Part shown: positions 1 through 10,446 of the stretch, in pieces
How the letters are laid out: every line of letters starts with the position of its first letter
Position numbering within the stretch: position 1 is the first letter of the stretch
Assembly: GCA_035507915.1 (NCBI GenBank)
Contig: DATJNS010000197.1
Span: 1-22,406, forward strand
DNA length: 22,406 nucleotides
From: JACQAI01 sp035507915
GTDB taxonomy: Bacteria > Pseudomonadota > Alphaproteobacteria > Elsterales > Elsteraceae
Reading direction: 5' to 3'
The notes under the pieces: generated by a model
The model's input: only the letters and a program-made list of their open reading frames with translations
Told to the model about the DNA's origin: nothing
Database searches by the model: none
Position numbers and translations under genes: made by a program

Positions 1-1
1 G

Positions 2-718
2 ACCACGATCATCGGCATGAAGCTGTTCGAGCGCGTCGAGGACATGGAGGCGATCCCGCGCATCCGCCGGCCGAAGACGACCCATACGACCGACCAGGTG
101 GTCAGCATGGCGTCGCGTCTCGGCTGGACGGTCGGCATCACGGCGGACGACCTGGTCGGCACGCAATGCCGCGCCGTGATCGGGCTGGCGCCGAAGGACG
201 AGTCGGGGGAGCGCTATGTCGGCGTCTGGCACGCCACGCCGGAGGACGCGCGCGCCCGTCAGCAGGCGCTGTCGTGCGTCACACCGGGACGCTATCGCGC
301 GATGGCGGTGGCGCCGCTCGCATCGAACCGGCTCGATCCGCCCGACATCTGCCTGATCTACGCCACGCCCGGCCAGATGATCATCCTGATCAACGGCCTG
401 CAGTACCGCAACTACCGCAAGTTCGAGTGGAGCGTGGTCGGCGAGACGGCATGCGCCGACAGCTGGGGCCGCGCGCTGGCGACCGGCGAGCCCAGCCTCT
501 CGTTGCCGTGCTACGCCGAGCGGCGTTACGGCGGCGTGCCCGACGAGGAGATGCTGATGGCGCTGCCGCCGCGCTACCTCGAGCCCGCGGTCGCCGGCAT
601 GACGGCGCTCGCCGGCAACGGGCTGCGCTATCCGATCCCGCCCTACGGCATCCAGAGCGACGCCCGTGCCGGCATGGGCGCGAGCTACGCCGCGACATCC
701 GAAGCCAAACCGCGTTGA
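2..718 (+). CDS. DUF169 domain protein (5' end outside the window)
   Basis: The reading frame is open from the first bases, with residues TTIIG before the first Met at 17, so the true start probably lies upstream and the N-terminus is missing. Counting from that Met, 233 residues are visible. The pattern fits the uncharacterised DUF169 family: a CRA-IGL segment near 51-57, GRYRAMAVAPL near 91-101, PPDICLIYATPGQMIILINGLQY near 108-130, and a second cysteine-containing segment SLSLPCYAERR near 160-170. No signal peptide or membrane helix is visible. The biochemical function of DUF169 is unknown to me. The stop lies 10 nt before the start of the isocitrate lyase-like gene, so the two are probably co-transcribed. 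Family assignment is from recalled sequence patterns. Confidence 0.72.
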   Translation, partial: TTIIGMKLFERVEDMEAIPRIRRPKTTHTTDQVVSMASRLGWTVGITADDLVGTQCRAVIGLAPKDESGERYVGVWHATPEDARARQQALSCVTPGRYRAMAVAPLASNRLDPPDICLIYATPGQMIILINGLQYRNYRKFEWSVVGETACADSWGRALATGEPSLSLPCYAERRYGGVPDEEMLMALPPRYLEPAVAGMTALAGNGLRYPIPPYGIQSDARAGMGASYAATSEAKPR

Positions 719-728
719 GGCCGCCACC

Positions 729-1613
729 ATGACGTCTCCCAATTTCGCCGATCGGCGCGCTCGCCTGCGTGCCCGCATCGCCGACCGCGCGTTCGTCTCG
801 GCACCCGGCGTGTTCGACCTGATCTCCGCGCGCATCGCCGACGAGATGGATTTCGCCGCGCTCTACATGACCGGCTACGGCACGGTCGCCTCCCATCTCG
901 GCCTGCCCGATGCCGGCCTCGCGACCTATTCCGACATGGTCGGACGGGTCGCGCAGATCTGCCGGATCACGCGCACGCCGCTGATCGCCGACGCCGACAC
1001 GGGCTATGGTGGGCTCCTCAACGTGCAGCACACCGTACAGGGCTACGAGGAGGCCGGCGCCGCGGCGATCCAGATCGAGGACCAGGAGTTCCCCAAGAAG
1101 TGCGGCCACACGCCGGGACGCCGCGTGATCCCGACCGACCTGATGGTGCGCAAGATCCAGGTCGCGGTCGAGGCGCGCCGCGACCCGAACTTCCTGATCG
1201 TCGCGCGGACCGACGCGCGCACCTCGCGCGGGCTCGACGAGGCGATCGCGCGCGGCAAGGCCTATGAGGAGGCCGGCGCCGACGTGCTGTTCATCGAGAG
1301 CCCGGAGTCCGAGAACGAGATGGCGCGCATCGGCCGCAGCTTCACGAAGCCGCTGCTCGCCAACATGGTCGATGGCGGCAAGACGCCGGTGCTGAGCCGC
1401 GAGCGGCTGCAGGCGCTCGGCTACGCGATCGCGATCTTCCCGGGCACCGGCTTCCTCGCCGCCGGCGCGGCGCTGCGCGCGGTCTACGGCACGATCCGCG
1501 AGACCGGCTCCAGCGCCGGCGTGACGACGCCGCTCTACGACTTCGCCGGCTTCAACAAGCTGATGGGCTTCGAGGCGGTGTGGGCGTTCGACCGCGCCCA
1601 CGCCGAGGATTAG
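729..1613 (+). CDS. Isocitrate lyase/PEP mutase superfamily enzyme, oxaloacetate decarboxylase-like
   Basis: A 294-residue cytosolic TIM-barrel enzyme that probably cleaves or forms a C-C or C-P bond in a small 2-oxo or dicarboxylic acid. The Mg2+-binding DADTGYGG stretch is at 88-95, IEDQ at 116-119 and the superfamily loop KKCGH at 123-127, followed by ARTDAR at 159-164. Length and the DADTGYGG form favour the oxaloacetate decarboxylase/carboxyphosphonoenolpyruvate mutase-like branch. True isocitrate lyase is much longer, and 2-methylisocitrate lyase (PrpB) usually has a DIDTGFG-like motif. No prp genes are nearby. The start at 729 was chosen because GAGG at 717-720 sits 8 nt upstream; an in-frame ATG at 666 would overlap the DUF169 gene. 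Superfamily is sure; exact substrate is not. Confidence 0.85.
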   Translation: MTSPNFADRRARLRARIADRAFVSAPGVFDLISARIADEMDFAALYMTGYGTVASHLGLPDAGLATYSDMVGRVAQICRITRTPLIADADTGYGGLLNVQHTVQGYEEAGAAAIQIEDQEFPKKCGHTPGRRVIPTDLMVRKIQVAVEARRDPNFLIVARTDARTSRGLDEAIARGKAYEEAGADVLFIESPESENEMARIGRSFTKPLLANMVDGGKTPVLSRERLQALGYAIAIFPGTGFLAAGAALRAVYGTIRETGSSAGVTTPLYDFAGFNKLMGFEAVWAFDRAHAED

Positions 1614-1731
1614 CGCGGCAGGGGCGCCAGCTCCCGCGAGCGCCACCAAGAATCCTGGTGCGGGAGATGAGCCCGCCGCGCGGTCGATTGGGCGCTTGCG
1701 GGGCTCATGCCCCTGCCGCGCCGCGCGCGGC

Positions 1732-2229
1732 TCACGCCGGCGGCCGCGGCTTCAGGCTGATCGCCGCAATGCCGGCCGCGACGTTGAGGCCCTTGTTGCC
1801 TTCGACGCTCAGCGGCTGGAGCGAGATCGAGTGGTTGAAGCCGCCGACCAGCACGTTGGCATCGGCGCCGACGCCGACCGTCGCGCCGCCGGTCACACCG
1901 CCGTAGCTGCCGGCGAGCGCTCCTGACGCCAATGTCGCCGTCGGGGCCAGCACCGCCCAGACGATCACGCCGTTCTGGGTGTAGCCGATGTCGACGCCGA
2001 ATTTCGAGATGCTGCCGACGTAGTATTCGGCGGCACCGGGCTTCGACGCGTAGACGCATTGGAGGTCGCGCGACGAGCCGAAGATGAAGCCCCAGCCGCT
2101 CGCGACGTTGCACGTCAGCACCCCGGCATCGACCCCTGCCGCGGCATGCGCCGGGGCGCTCGCCGACGACGCTGCGACGACGACCGCGCCGGCTAAAACG
2201 GCAACGGCCGGAAAAGATGTCCTCCGCAT
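1732..2229 (-). CDS. Secreted DUF992 domain protein
   Basis: A 165-residue exported protein. Residues 1-29 form a Sec signal peptide (MRR, then a hydrophobic Ala/Val stretch, ending AHA). The mature part starts with the DUF992 pattern AGVLTCNVASGWGFIFGSSRDLQCVY near 35-60; Cys40 and Cys58 could form a disulfide. The rest is Gly/Ala/Val-rich, ending in a segment like NKGLNVAAGIAAISLKPR. DUF992 proteins are small periplasmic proteins of alphaproteobacteria with no known function. The start at 2229 fits the signal peptide and an AGGA/GAGG-type ribosome site just upstream; the open frame extends back to 2481 but without a sensible N-terminus. The gene is convergent with the preceding PEP mutase-like gene and divergent from the WxxGxW genes. 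Confidence 0.8.
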   Translation of the reverse strand: MRRTSFPAVAVLAGAVVVAASSASAPAHAAAGVDAGVLTCNVASGWGFIFGSSRDLQCVYASKPGAAEYYVGSISKFGVDIGYTQNGVIVWAVLAPTATLASGALAGSYGGVTGGATVGVGADANVLVGGFNHSISLQPLSVEGNKGLNVAAGIAAISLKPRPPA

Positions 2230-2402
2230 GACGGACCTCGTTCCTAGTGAAATTGGTAGGTCACCCCTCCCCCAACGTGCCATTCGAGCCAAGCGTTCCC
2301 CGATTTCCGGCGGGCCCGCGTCAGGGTTGCTGACCGGAACCTTGGCAATGACGCCCCGTTGCCTCCCCACCCGCACAAATTGGCGTGAAGGAGGAACCGA
2401 CC

Positions 2403-2753
2403 ATGCGTCGCATCGATCATCTTTGGCAGTGGCGTGCGTTCCCGATCGCCGCGGTGATCGCGGCAACGCCGGCGCTCGCATTGGCCCAATCGACAGTGTC
2501 GACAGTTCAGATCATCGCGCCGACCGCGCCGCCGGCGCTGCGCACCGAAGTCGTGCCTCCGCCGCCGACCCCGGGCGTCGCCGTGACCTGGCAGTCGGGC
2601 TACTGGAACTGGAACAACAATCAGTGGGTCTGGATGCCGGGCCACTACGTCGACACGCCGTCGCCGCAGGCGGTCTGGGAACCCGGCCACTGGGCGCAGG
2701 AGCCCAATGGCTGGCTCTGGGTCCAGGGTCGTTGGCGCATGGCCTCGCGATAG
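2403..2753 (+). CDS. Secreted WxxGxW (YXWXW) repeat protein
   Basis: A 116-residue protein with a Sec signal peptide at about 1-28 (ends ALA, mature N-terminus QS), a short Pro-rich linker (VPPPPTPG, 51-58) and four WxxGx[WY] hexads at 63-68 (WQSGYW), 77-82 (WMPGHY), 92-97 (WEPGHW) and 106-111 (WVQGRW). This is the WXXGXW/YXWXW repeat family of small proteobacterial envelope proteins; function unknown. The ATG at 2403 is preceded by a strong AAGGAGGA at 2388-2395; a GTG at 2385 in the same frame would sit before this site and is rejected. The next gene encodes a lipoprotein with the same four-hexad layout, so the pair looks like a tandem duplication. Confidence 0.8.
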   Translation: MRRIDHLWQWRAFPIAAVIAATPALALAQSTVSTVQIIAPTAPPALRTEVVPPPPTPGVAVTWQSGYWNWNNNQWVWMPGHYVDTPSPQAVWEPGHWAQEPNGWLWVQGRWRMASR

Positions 2754-2790
2754 AGCGCGCCTTTTCTCCGGATCGCACCAGGAGGCCAAC

Positions 2791-3219
2791 ATGACCCCGC
2801 ACTGGCGACGGGTTGCCTATCTGATCGTGCCGCTGGCGATGGGCGTGGCGGCGTGCACCAGCGCGCCGCCACCGCCGGACGAGCCGATGACGGCCGCCGC
2901 GGCACCGCCGCCGCCGCCACTCGCGGCGCCCGTGACGACGACGCAAGTGACCCCACTGCCGCCGCCGACGACGCTGGCGATGGCGTCGCCCCAACCGCCG
3001 CCGCCGGCGCCCCCAGAGGTCGTGCCGCCGCCGCCGCCCAGCACGGTGCCGCTGACGTGGCGTCCCGGTCATTGGCGCTGGACCGGCGTCCCCGGCCGCG
3101 AATGGCAGTGGGACGCGGGCCGCTATGTCGAGCGCCCGCCGGGCGCCACCAGTTGGGTGGTCGGCCAATGGCAACCGGCGCCGAACGGCTGGATCTGGGT
3201 CGCCGGCCACTGGCAATGA
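2791..3219 (+). CDS. WxxGxW repeat lipoprotein with Pro-rich linker
   Basis: A 142-residue protein. The N-terminus is a type II signal peptide with lipobox VAAC, Cys22 being the predicted lipidated residue. Residues 25-88 are a Pro/Ala/Thr-rich linker with several poly-Pro runs, long enough to span away from a membrane. The C-terminal 50 residues carry four WxxGx[WY] hexads at 90-95 (WRPGHW), 107-112 (WDAGRY), 122-127 (WVVGQW) and 136-141 (WVAGHW). AGGAGG at 2780-2785 supports the ATG at 2791. The gene lies 37 nt after the first WxxGxW gene and is probably co-transcribed. The likely site is the periplasmic face of the inner or outer membrane. The molecular role is unknown; binding of a polysaccharide or another envelope component is only a guess from the aromatic repeats. 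Confidence 0.8.
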   Translation: MTPHWRRVAYLIVPLAMGVAACTSAPPPPDEPMTAAAAPPPPPLAAPVTTTQVTPLPPPTTLAMASPQPPPPAPPEVVPPPPPSTVPLTWRPGHWRWTGVPGREWQWDAGRYVERPPGATSWVVGQWQPAPNGWIWVAGHWQ

Positions 3220-3255
3220 GCCGACGGCCGGGCGGCGTCGAGACCGCCGGCCGGC

Positions 3256-3284
3256 TTGCCCACGCGCTCGCGCTCGCTTAGATC
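3256..3284 (+). promoter_or_regulatory. Candidate promoter of the VOC gene
   Basis: TTGCCC at 3256-3261 and TAGATC at 3279-3284 are separated by 17 nt and resemble a weak sigma70-type promoter. The -10 element overlaps the left arm of the inverted repeat at 3281-3301. Matches are only partial, so this is tentative. Confidence 0.3.
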
Positions 3285-3301
3285 AATCGTCTGGATTGAT
3301 C
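3281..3301. promoter_or_regulatory. Perfect 8-bp inverted repeat, operator-like
   Basis: GATCAATC at 3281-3288 and its exact reverse complement GATTGATC at 3294-3301 flank a 5-nt spacer. The dyad lies 51 nt upstream of the VOC gene start and overlaps the candidate -10 box, the classic place for a repressor operator. It has no T-run after it, so a terminator is unlikely. No regulator gene is adjacent, so the binding protein is unknown. Confidence 0.45.
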
Positions 3302-3352
3302 GCCGAGGGCGGGCGCATCGCAGCGTGGCCGCCGCCTCGGCAGGAGGAGCGC

Positions 3353-3775
3353 ATGACGACCCCGGGCGCGCTGATCACCGGCCTCGCGCATGTCGGGATC
3401 CGTGTGCACGACCTGGCGCGCTCGCGCGCGTTCTACGAACGGCTCGGCTTCGCCTTCGTGGTCGGCCCGATCGGACCCGAGCCGGTTGCCATCCTGCGCC
3501 ATCCGACGGGCGTCGAGATCAACCTGATCCTGAACGCGCCGAGCGAAGCCGCGGCCAACATCCTGATGGACGTCGCCGAGAAGCATCCCGGCTACACCCA
3601 TATCGCGCTGGCGATTCCGGACGCCGAGGCGATGCGCGACGCGCTTGCCGCCGCCGGCATTCCGATCAGCGGCACACGCGGCGGAAAACCGCTCGCCGCC
3701 GTGTTCGTGCGCGACCCGGACCGCAATGTCATCGAGTTCGCGCGCGAGCCGCCGCCGGCGAATCCGGCATCGTGA
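3353..3775 (+). CDS. VOC superfamily (glyoxalase-fold) protein
   Basis: A 140-residue single vicinal-oxygen-chelate domain made of two beta-alpha-beta-beta-beta halves. The first half begins LAHVGIRVHDLARSRAFYERLGF (11-33) and the second YTHIALAIPD (81-90). Likely metal ligands are His13, Glu56 (GVEINLI), His83 and Glu128 (NVIEFA), the usual His/Glu/His/Glu set of glyoxalase I-like proteins. These are cytosolic enzymes acting on metal-chelated substrates such as methylglyoxal-glutathione, but the family also includes dioxygenases and resistance proteins, so the substrate cannot be named. AGGAGGAG at about 3342-3349 fixes the ATG at 3353. The gene appears to be a single transcription unit with its own operator-like dyad. 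Confidence 0.8.
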   Translation: MTTPGALITGLAHVGIRVHDLARSRAFYERLGFAFVVGPIGPEPVAILRHPTGVEINLILNAPSEAAANILMDVAEKHPGYTHIALAIPDAEAMRDALAAAGIPISGTRGGKPLAAVFVRDPDRNVIEFAREPPPANPAS

Positions 3776-3928
3776 GCGAGCCTTGCGCCGCCCGGCATTT
3801 CCCCGGGGGAACGCGCCGGAATGCGCCGATATTCCGGTCTCTCCGGCCGAAACATCCGGCTAGACTGTCCATCGACGGCAAAACTGCGCTATGCGTTGCC
3901 TGACCACGACGCTTTTGGACGGCCCCGG

Positions 3929-5305
<1,377 letters not shown>

Positions 5306-5321
5306 GCGGGCCGCCCCGCCC

Positions 5322-6071
5322 GTGTGCACCGTCATCGTGCTGGTCCGCCCCGGCCACGACTGGCCGCTGCTGCTCGCCGCCAACCGCGACGAGATGGGAA
5401 ACCGGCCGTGGGACGCGCCGGCGCGCCATTGGCCCGACCGACCCGAAGTGATCGCCGGCCGCGACCGGCTCGCCGGGGGCAGCTGGCTCGGCCTCAACGA
5501 TCACGGGGTGGTCGCCTGCGTGCTCAACCGCCGCGGCACGCTGGGGCCCGATCCGACCAAGCGGACGCGCGGCGAGCTGGTGCTCGAGGCGCTCGACCAT
5601 GCCGACGCGGTGGCGGCCGCCCATGCGTTGGCCGAGCTGGCGCCCGACAGCTACCGGGGCTTCCACCTCGTGGTCGCCGACAACCGGGACGCCTATTGGC
5701 TGAAGAACGAGGGCGACCGCATGGCGGTCGCCGAGCTGCCGGCCGGTTTCACGATGCTGACGGCGCTGGATGCCCGCAACACGCCGGCCCATCCCCGGAT
5801 CGCCCGCCACCTGCCCGGCTTCGAGGCCGCGCCGGTGCCGGATCCGGCCGCCGGCACGTGGTCGGCCTGGACCGACATCCTGGCCGCCGGCCCCGACAGC
5901 GTGCCGGACGACGCCATGACGATCGTGCCCGCGCAGCCCGACGGCTACGGCACGGTATCGAGCGCCTTGATCGCCCTGCCGGCCCTGCCAAGTGCCCGGA
6001 TTCGGCCGATTTTCCGGTTCGCCGCCGGACGCCCGGGGGAGGCGCCCTACCGCCCGGTCGAGGCCGTCTGA
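5322..6071 (+). CDS. NRDE/TANGO2 family protein
   Basis: A 249-residue protein beginning with a GTG start followed directly by Cys (MCTVIVLVRP), as is typical for the NRDE family, and then LLLAANRDEMGNRPW with the name-giving NRDE at 21-24. Further family features are AGGSWLGLNDHGVVACVLNRRG near 51-72 and GFTMLTALDARN in the middle. Bacterial members are related to eukaryotic TANGO2 and have an Ntn-hydrolase-like layout in which Cys2 would be the nucleophile after Met removal; the true reaction is not established. The start is 16 nt after the purB stop with no clear ribosome site, suggesting translational coupling to purB. No signal peptide is visible, so it is probably cytosolic. Confidence 0.85.
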   Translation: MCTVIVLVRPGHDWPLLLAANRDEMGNRPWDAPARHWPDRPEVIAGRDRLAGGSWLGLNDHGVVACVLNRRGTLGPDPTKRTRGELVLEALDHADAVAAAHALAELAPDSYRGFHLVVADNRDAYWLKNEGDRMAVAELPAGFTMLTALDARNTPAHPRIARHLPGFEAAPVPDPAAGTWSAWTDILAAGPDSVPDDAMTIVPAQPDGYGTVSSALIALPALPSARIRPIFRFAAGRPGEAPYRPVEAV

Positions 6072-6100
6072 GGCGCCTGTGGACGGCCGGGGCGGCTTCA

Positions 6101-6129
6101 TTGTTTTGCCCCCAGGCTGCTGCTATATC
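6101..6129 (+). promoter_or_regulatory. Sigma70-type promoter for the purC-purL operon
   Basis: TTGTTT at 6101-6106 and TATATC at 6124-6129 are separated by exactly 17 nt, in the otherwise G+C-rich gap between the NRDE gene and purC. Transcription would start near 6136, leaving a leader of about 70 nt before purC. No PurR-like palindrome or purine riboswitch fold was recognised in the leader. Confidence 0.5.
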
Positions 6130-6207
6130 TCGCCTGAGAAGCCCCGTCGCGGCCCTCCCCGCGCGCACCCACCCAAGCGCGGGACGCAACCCTCCTGGAC
6201 GGTGCCG

Positions 6208-6969
6208 ATGGCCCGACGCAGACGCATCTACGAAGGCAAGGCCAAGGTCCTGTTCGAAGGCCCGGAGCCGGGCACCCTGGTCCAGTACTTCAAGGACGAC
6301 GCCACCGCCTTCAACAACCAGAAGCACGGCGTGATCAGCGGCAAGGGGGTGCTCAACAACCGCATCTCCGAATACCTGATGCTGCGCCTGGCTGAGATCG
6401 GCGTGCCGACCCACTTCGTGCGCCGGCTCAACATGCGCGAGCAGCTGGTGCGCGAGGTCGAGATCATCCCGATCGAGGTGGTGGTCCGCAACATTGCCGC
6501 CGGTTCGCTGTGCAAGCGCTTCAAGATCGAGGAGGGCACGACGCTGCCGCGCTCGATCGTCGAGTACTACTACAAGTCCGACGAGCTCAGCGATCCGCTG
6601 GTCTCCGAGGAGCACATCACCGCGTTCGGCTGGGCGACCACCCAGGACATCGACGACATGCTGGCGCTCAGCCTGCGGATCAACGATTTCCTGTCCGGCC
6701 TCTTCCTCGGCGTCGGGCTGCGCCTGGTCGATTTCAAGATCGAGTTCGGCCGCCTGTACGAGAACGAGGAAGTGCGCGTCGTGCTCGCCGACGAGATCAG
6801 CCCGGACAATTGCCGGCTGTGGGACGCCAAGACCAACGAGAAGATGGACAAGGATCGGTTCCGCAACGATCTCGGCAACGTCAAAGAGGCCTACCAGGAG
6901 GTGGCGCGCCGGCTGGGCGTGCTGTCCGAGGCCGACGTCGATTTGAAAACCCCGCGCGTGGTCAACTAG
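6208..6969 (+). CDS. purC: SAICAR synthase (phosphoribosylaminoimidazole-succinocarboxamide synthase)
   Basis: A 253-residue cytosolic enzyme that joins CAIR and aspartate with ATP to give SAICAR, the substrate of PurB. The N-terminal YEGKAK is at 8-13, the family signature IIPIEVVVRNIAAGS at 86-100, the second signature LVDFKIEFG at 173-181, and the substrate-binding ADEISPDNCRLWD at 194-206. Length is normal for the bacterial monofunctional form. The ATG at 6208 lacks a strong ribosome site; a GTG two codons earlier (6202) is possible. It is the first gene of the purC-purS-purQ-purL run. Confidence 0.96.
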   Translation: MARRRRIYEGKAKVLFEGPEPGTLVQYFKDDATAFNNQKHGVISGKGVLNNRISEYLMLRLAEIGVPTHFVRRLNMREQLVREVEIIPIEVVVRNIAAGSLCKRFKIEEGTTLPRSIVEYYYKSDELSDPLVSEEHITAFGWATTQDIDDMLALSLRINDFLSGLFLGVGLRLVDFKIEFGRLYENEEVRVVLADEISPDNCRLWDAKTNEKMDKDRFRNDLGNVKEAYQEVARRLGVLSEADVDLKTPRVVN

Positions 6970-6971
6970 GC

Positions 6972-7214
6972 GTGAAGGCGCGGGTCCACATCACGCTCAA
7001 GGCCGGGGTGCTCGACCCGCAGGGCAAGGCGATCGCCCACGCGCTGACGTCGCTCGGCTTCGCCGGCGTCTCCGACGTGCGCCAGGGCAAGTACATCGAG
7101 CTCGATCTCGCCGACACCGACGCCGCGACGGCGAAAAGCCGGGTCGAGGCCATGTGCCAGCGCCTGCTCGCCAACACGATCGTCGAGGACTACAAGGTCG
7201 AGCTGACGCCCTAG
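6972..7214 (+). CDS. purS: FGAM synthase subunit PurS
   Basis: An 80-residue GTG-started protein, the usual PurS length. It shows KAGVLDPQGKA at 10-20, VRQGKYIELDL at 36-46 and a C-terminal LLANTIVEDYKVEL. PurS bridges PurQ and the short form of PurL in the three-part FGAM synthase and helps channel ammonia. The GTG at 6972 is 2 nt after the purC stop, and its TAG directly abuts the purQ ATG, so translation is tightly coupled. Confidence 0.93.
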   Translation: MKARVHITLKAGVLDPQGKAIAHALTSLGFAGVSDVRQGKYIELDLADTDAATAKSRVEAMCQRLLANTIVEDYKVELTP

Positions 7215-7904
7215 ATGAAATCCGCCGTCATCGTCTTCCCCGGATCGAATCGCGAGCGCGACGCGATCGCCGCGATCGCCCAGATCTCAGGCCGCCCGCC
7301 CGAGGTCGTCTGGCACCGCGACACGACCCTGCCCAACGTCGACCTGATCGTGATCCCGGGCGGCTTCACCTACGGCGACTATCTGCGCACCGGCGCGATC
7401 GCCGCGCACGCGCCGATCATGGCCGAGGTCAAGCGTGCGGCGGCACGCGGCGTCCACGTGCTCGGCATTTGCAACGGCTTCCAGATCCTGACCGAGGCCG
7501 GGCTCCTGCCCGGCGTTCTGCTGCGCAACGCCGCGCTGAAATTCGTCTGCCGCGACGTCGGCCTCAAGGTCGAGACGTCGAACAGCGCGTTCACCCGCGC
7601 CTACAACGCCGGCCAGGTGCTGCGCGTGCCGGTCGCGCACGGCGACGGCAACTATTTCGCCGACGACGACACGGTGAAGCAGCTCGAGGACGAGGACCGC
7701 ATCGCGTTTCGCTATACCGCCGTCAACGGCGAGGTGCCCGAGCGCGTCAACCCCAACGGCTCGCGCGACGGCATCGCGGGCGTGCTCGATGCGTCGCGCC
7801 GGACCTTGGGCCTGATGCCGCATCCGGAGAACGCGGTCGAACCGATGCTCGGCTCGACCGATGGCCGGGGCCTGTTCGCCAGCCTGGTGCAGACCCTCTC
7901 GTGA
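7215..7904 (+). CDS. purQ: FGAM synthase glutaminase subunit PurQ
   Basis: A 229-residue class I glutamine amidotransferase that supplies ammonia to PurL. The nucleophile is Cys86 in GICNGFQ (84-90), with His203 and Glu205 in MPHPEN (201-206) completing the triad. The oxyanion-hole region VIPGGFTYGDYLRTG is at 46-60. The N-terminus reads FPGSNRERD where many PurQ proteins have PGSNCDRD. The ATG immediately follows the purS stop codon. The purL start lies 25 nt downstream. Confidence 0.96.
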   Translation: MKSAVIVFPGSNRERDAIAAIAQISGRPPEVVWHRDTTLPNVDLIVIPGGFTYGDYLRTGAIAAHAPIMAEVKRAAARGVHVLGICNGFQILTEAGLLPGVLLRNAALKFVCRDVGLKVETSNSAFTRAYNAGQVLRVPVAHGDGNYFADDDTVKQLEDEDRIAFRYTAVNGEVPERVNPNGSRDGIAGVLDASRRTLGLMPHPENAVEPMLGSTDGRGLFASLVQTLS

Positions 7905-7929
7905 CTCTCCGACTCGTGAGCGCACCCCG

Positions 7930-10140
<2,211 letters not shown>

Positions 10141-10174
10141 CGGCCGCCGAACGACAGGAACGGGTGTTGCCGAC

Positions 10175-10414
10175 ATGGCGATGGACGCCGGAACGCTGGA
10201 GCGCCTGATCCGCGAAACGCTGCCGGACGCGCGTGTGTCGATCGAGGATCTACGCGGCGACGGCGACCACTATGCCGCGCACGTCGTGTCGTCGGCCTTC
10301 AAGGGCAAGAGCCGGGTCCAGCAGCACCAGATGGTTTACCAGGCCCTGCAGGGTAGAATGGGCAACGAGCTCCACGCGCTCGCTCTGCAGACCTCGATCC
10401 CCGACGACGCCTAA
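10175..10414 (+). CDS. bolA: BolA family protein
   Basis: A 79-residue BolA-fold protein. Family residues are DGDHYAAHVVS at 29-39, the helix-turn region FKGKSRVQQHQMVYQAL at 42-58, and ELHALAL at 65-71 with the conserved His67, a candidate metal-cluster ligand. Short BolA proteins bind monothiol glutaredoxins through a shared [2Fe-2S] cluster and take part in iron-sulfur delivery. The partner glutaredoxin is the very next gene, 32 nt downstream, which supports this role. The second in-frame ATG at 10181 is an alternative start; neither has a strong ribosome site. The distance from purL is 34 nt, so readthrough from the pur operon is likely. Confidence 0.9.
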   Translation: MAMDAGTLERLIRETLPDARVSIEDLRGDGDHYAAHVVSSAFKGKSRVQQHQMVYQALQGRMGNELHALALQTSIPDDA

Positions 10415-10446
10415 GTCGCCCGTACGTAGAAAGCAGGACCCCTCCC

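Noticed and set aside
1700..1713. Hairpin GGGGC/GCCCC between the PEP mutase-like gene and the DUF992 gene as a terminator.
   Set aside because: The stem is only 5 bp and no T-run follows on either strand, so it was not listed as a terminator.
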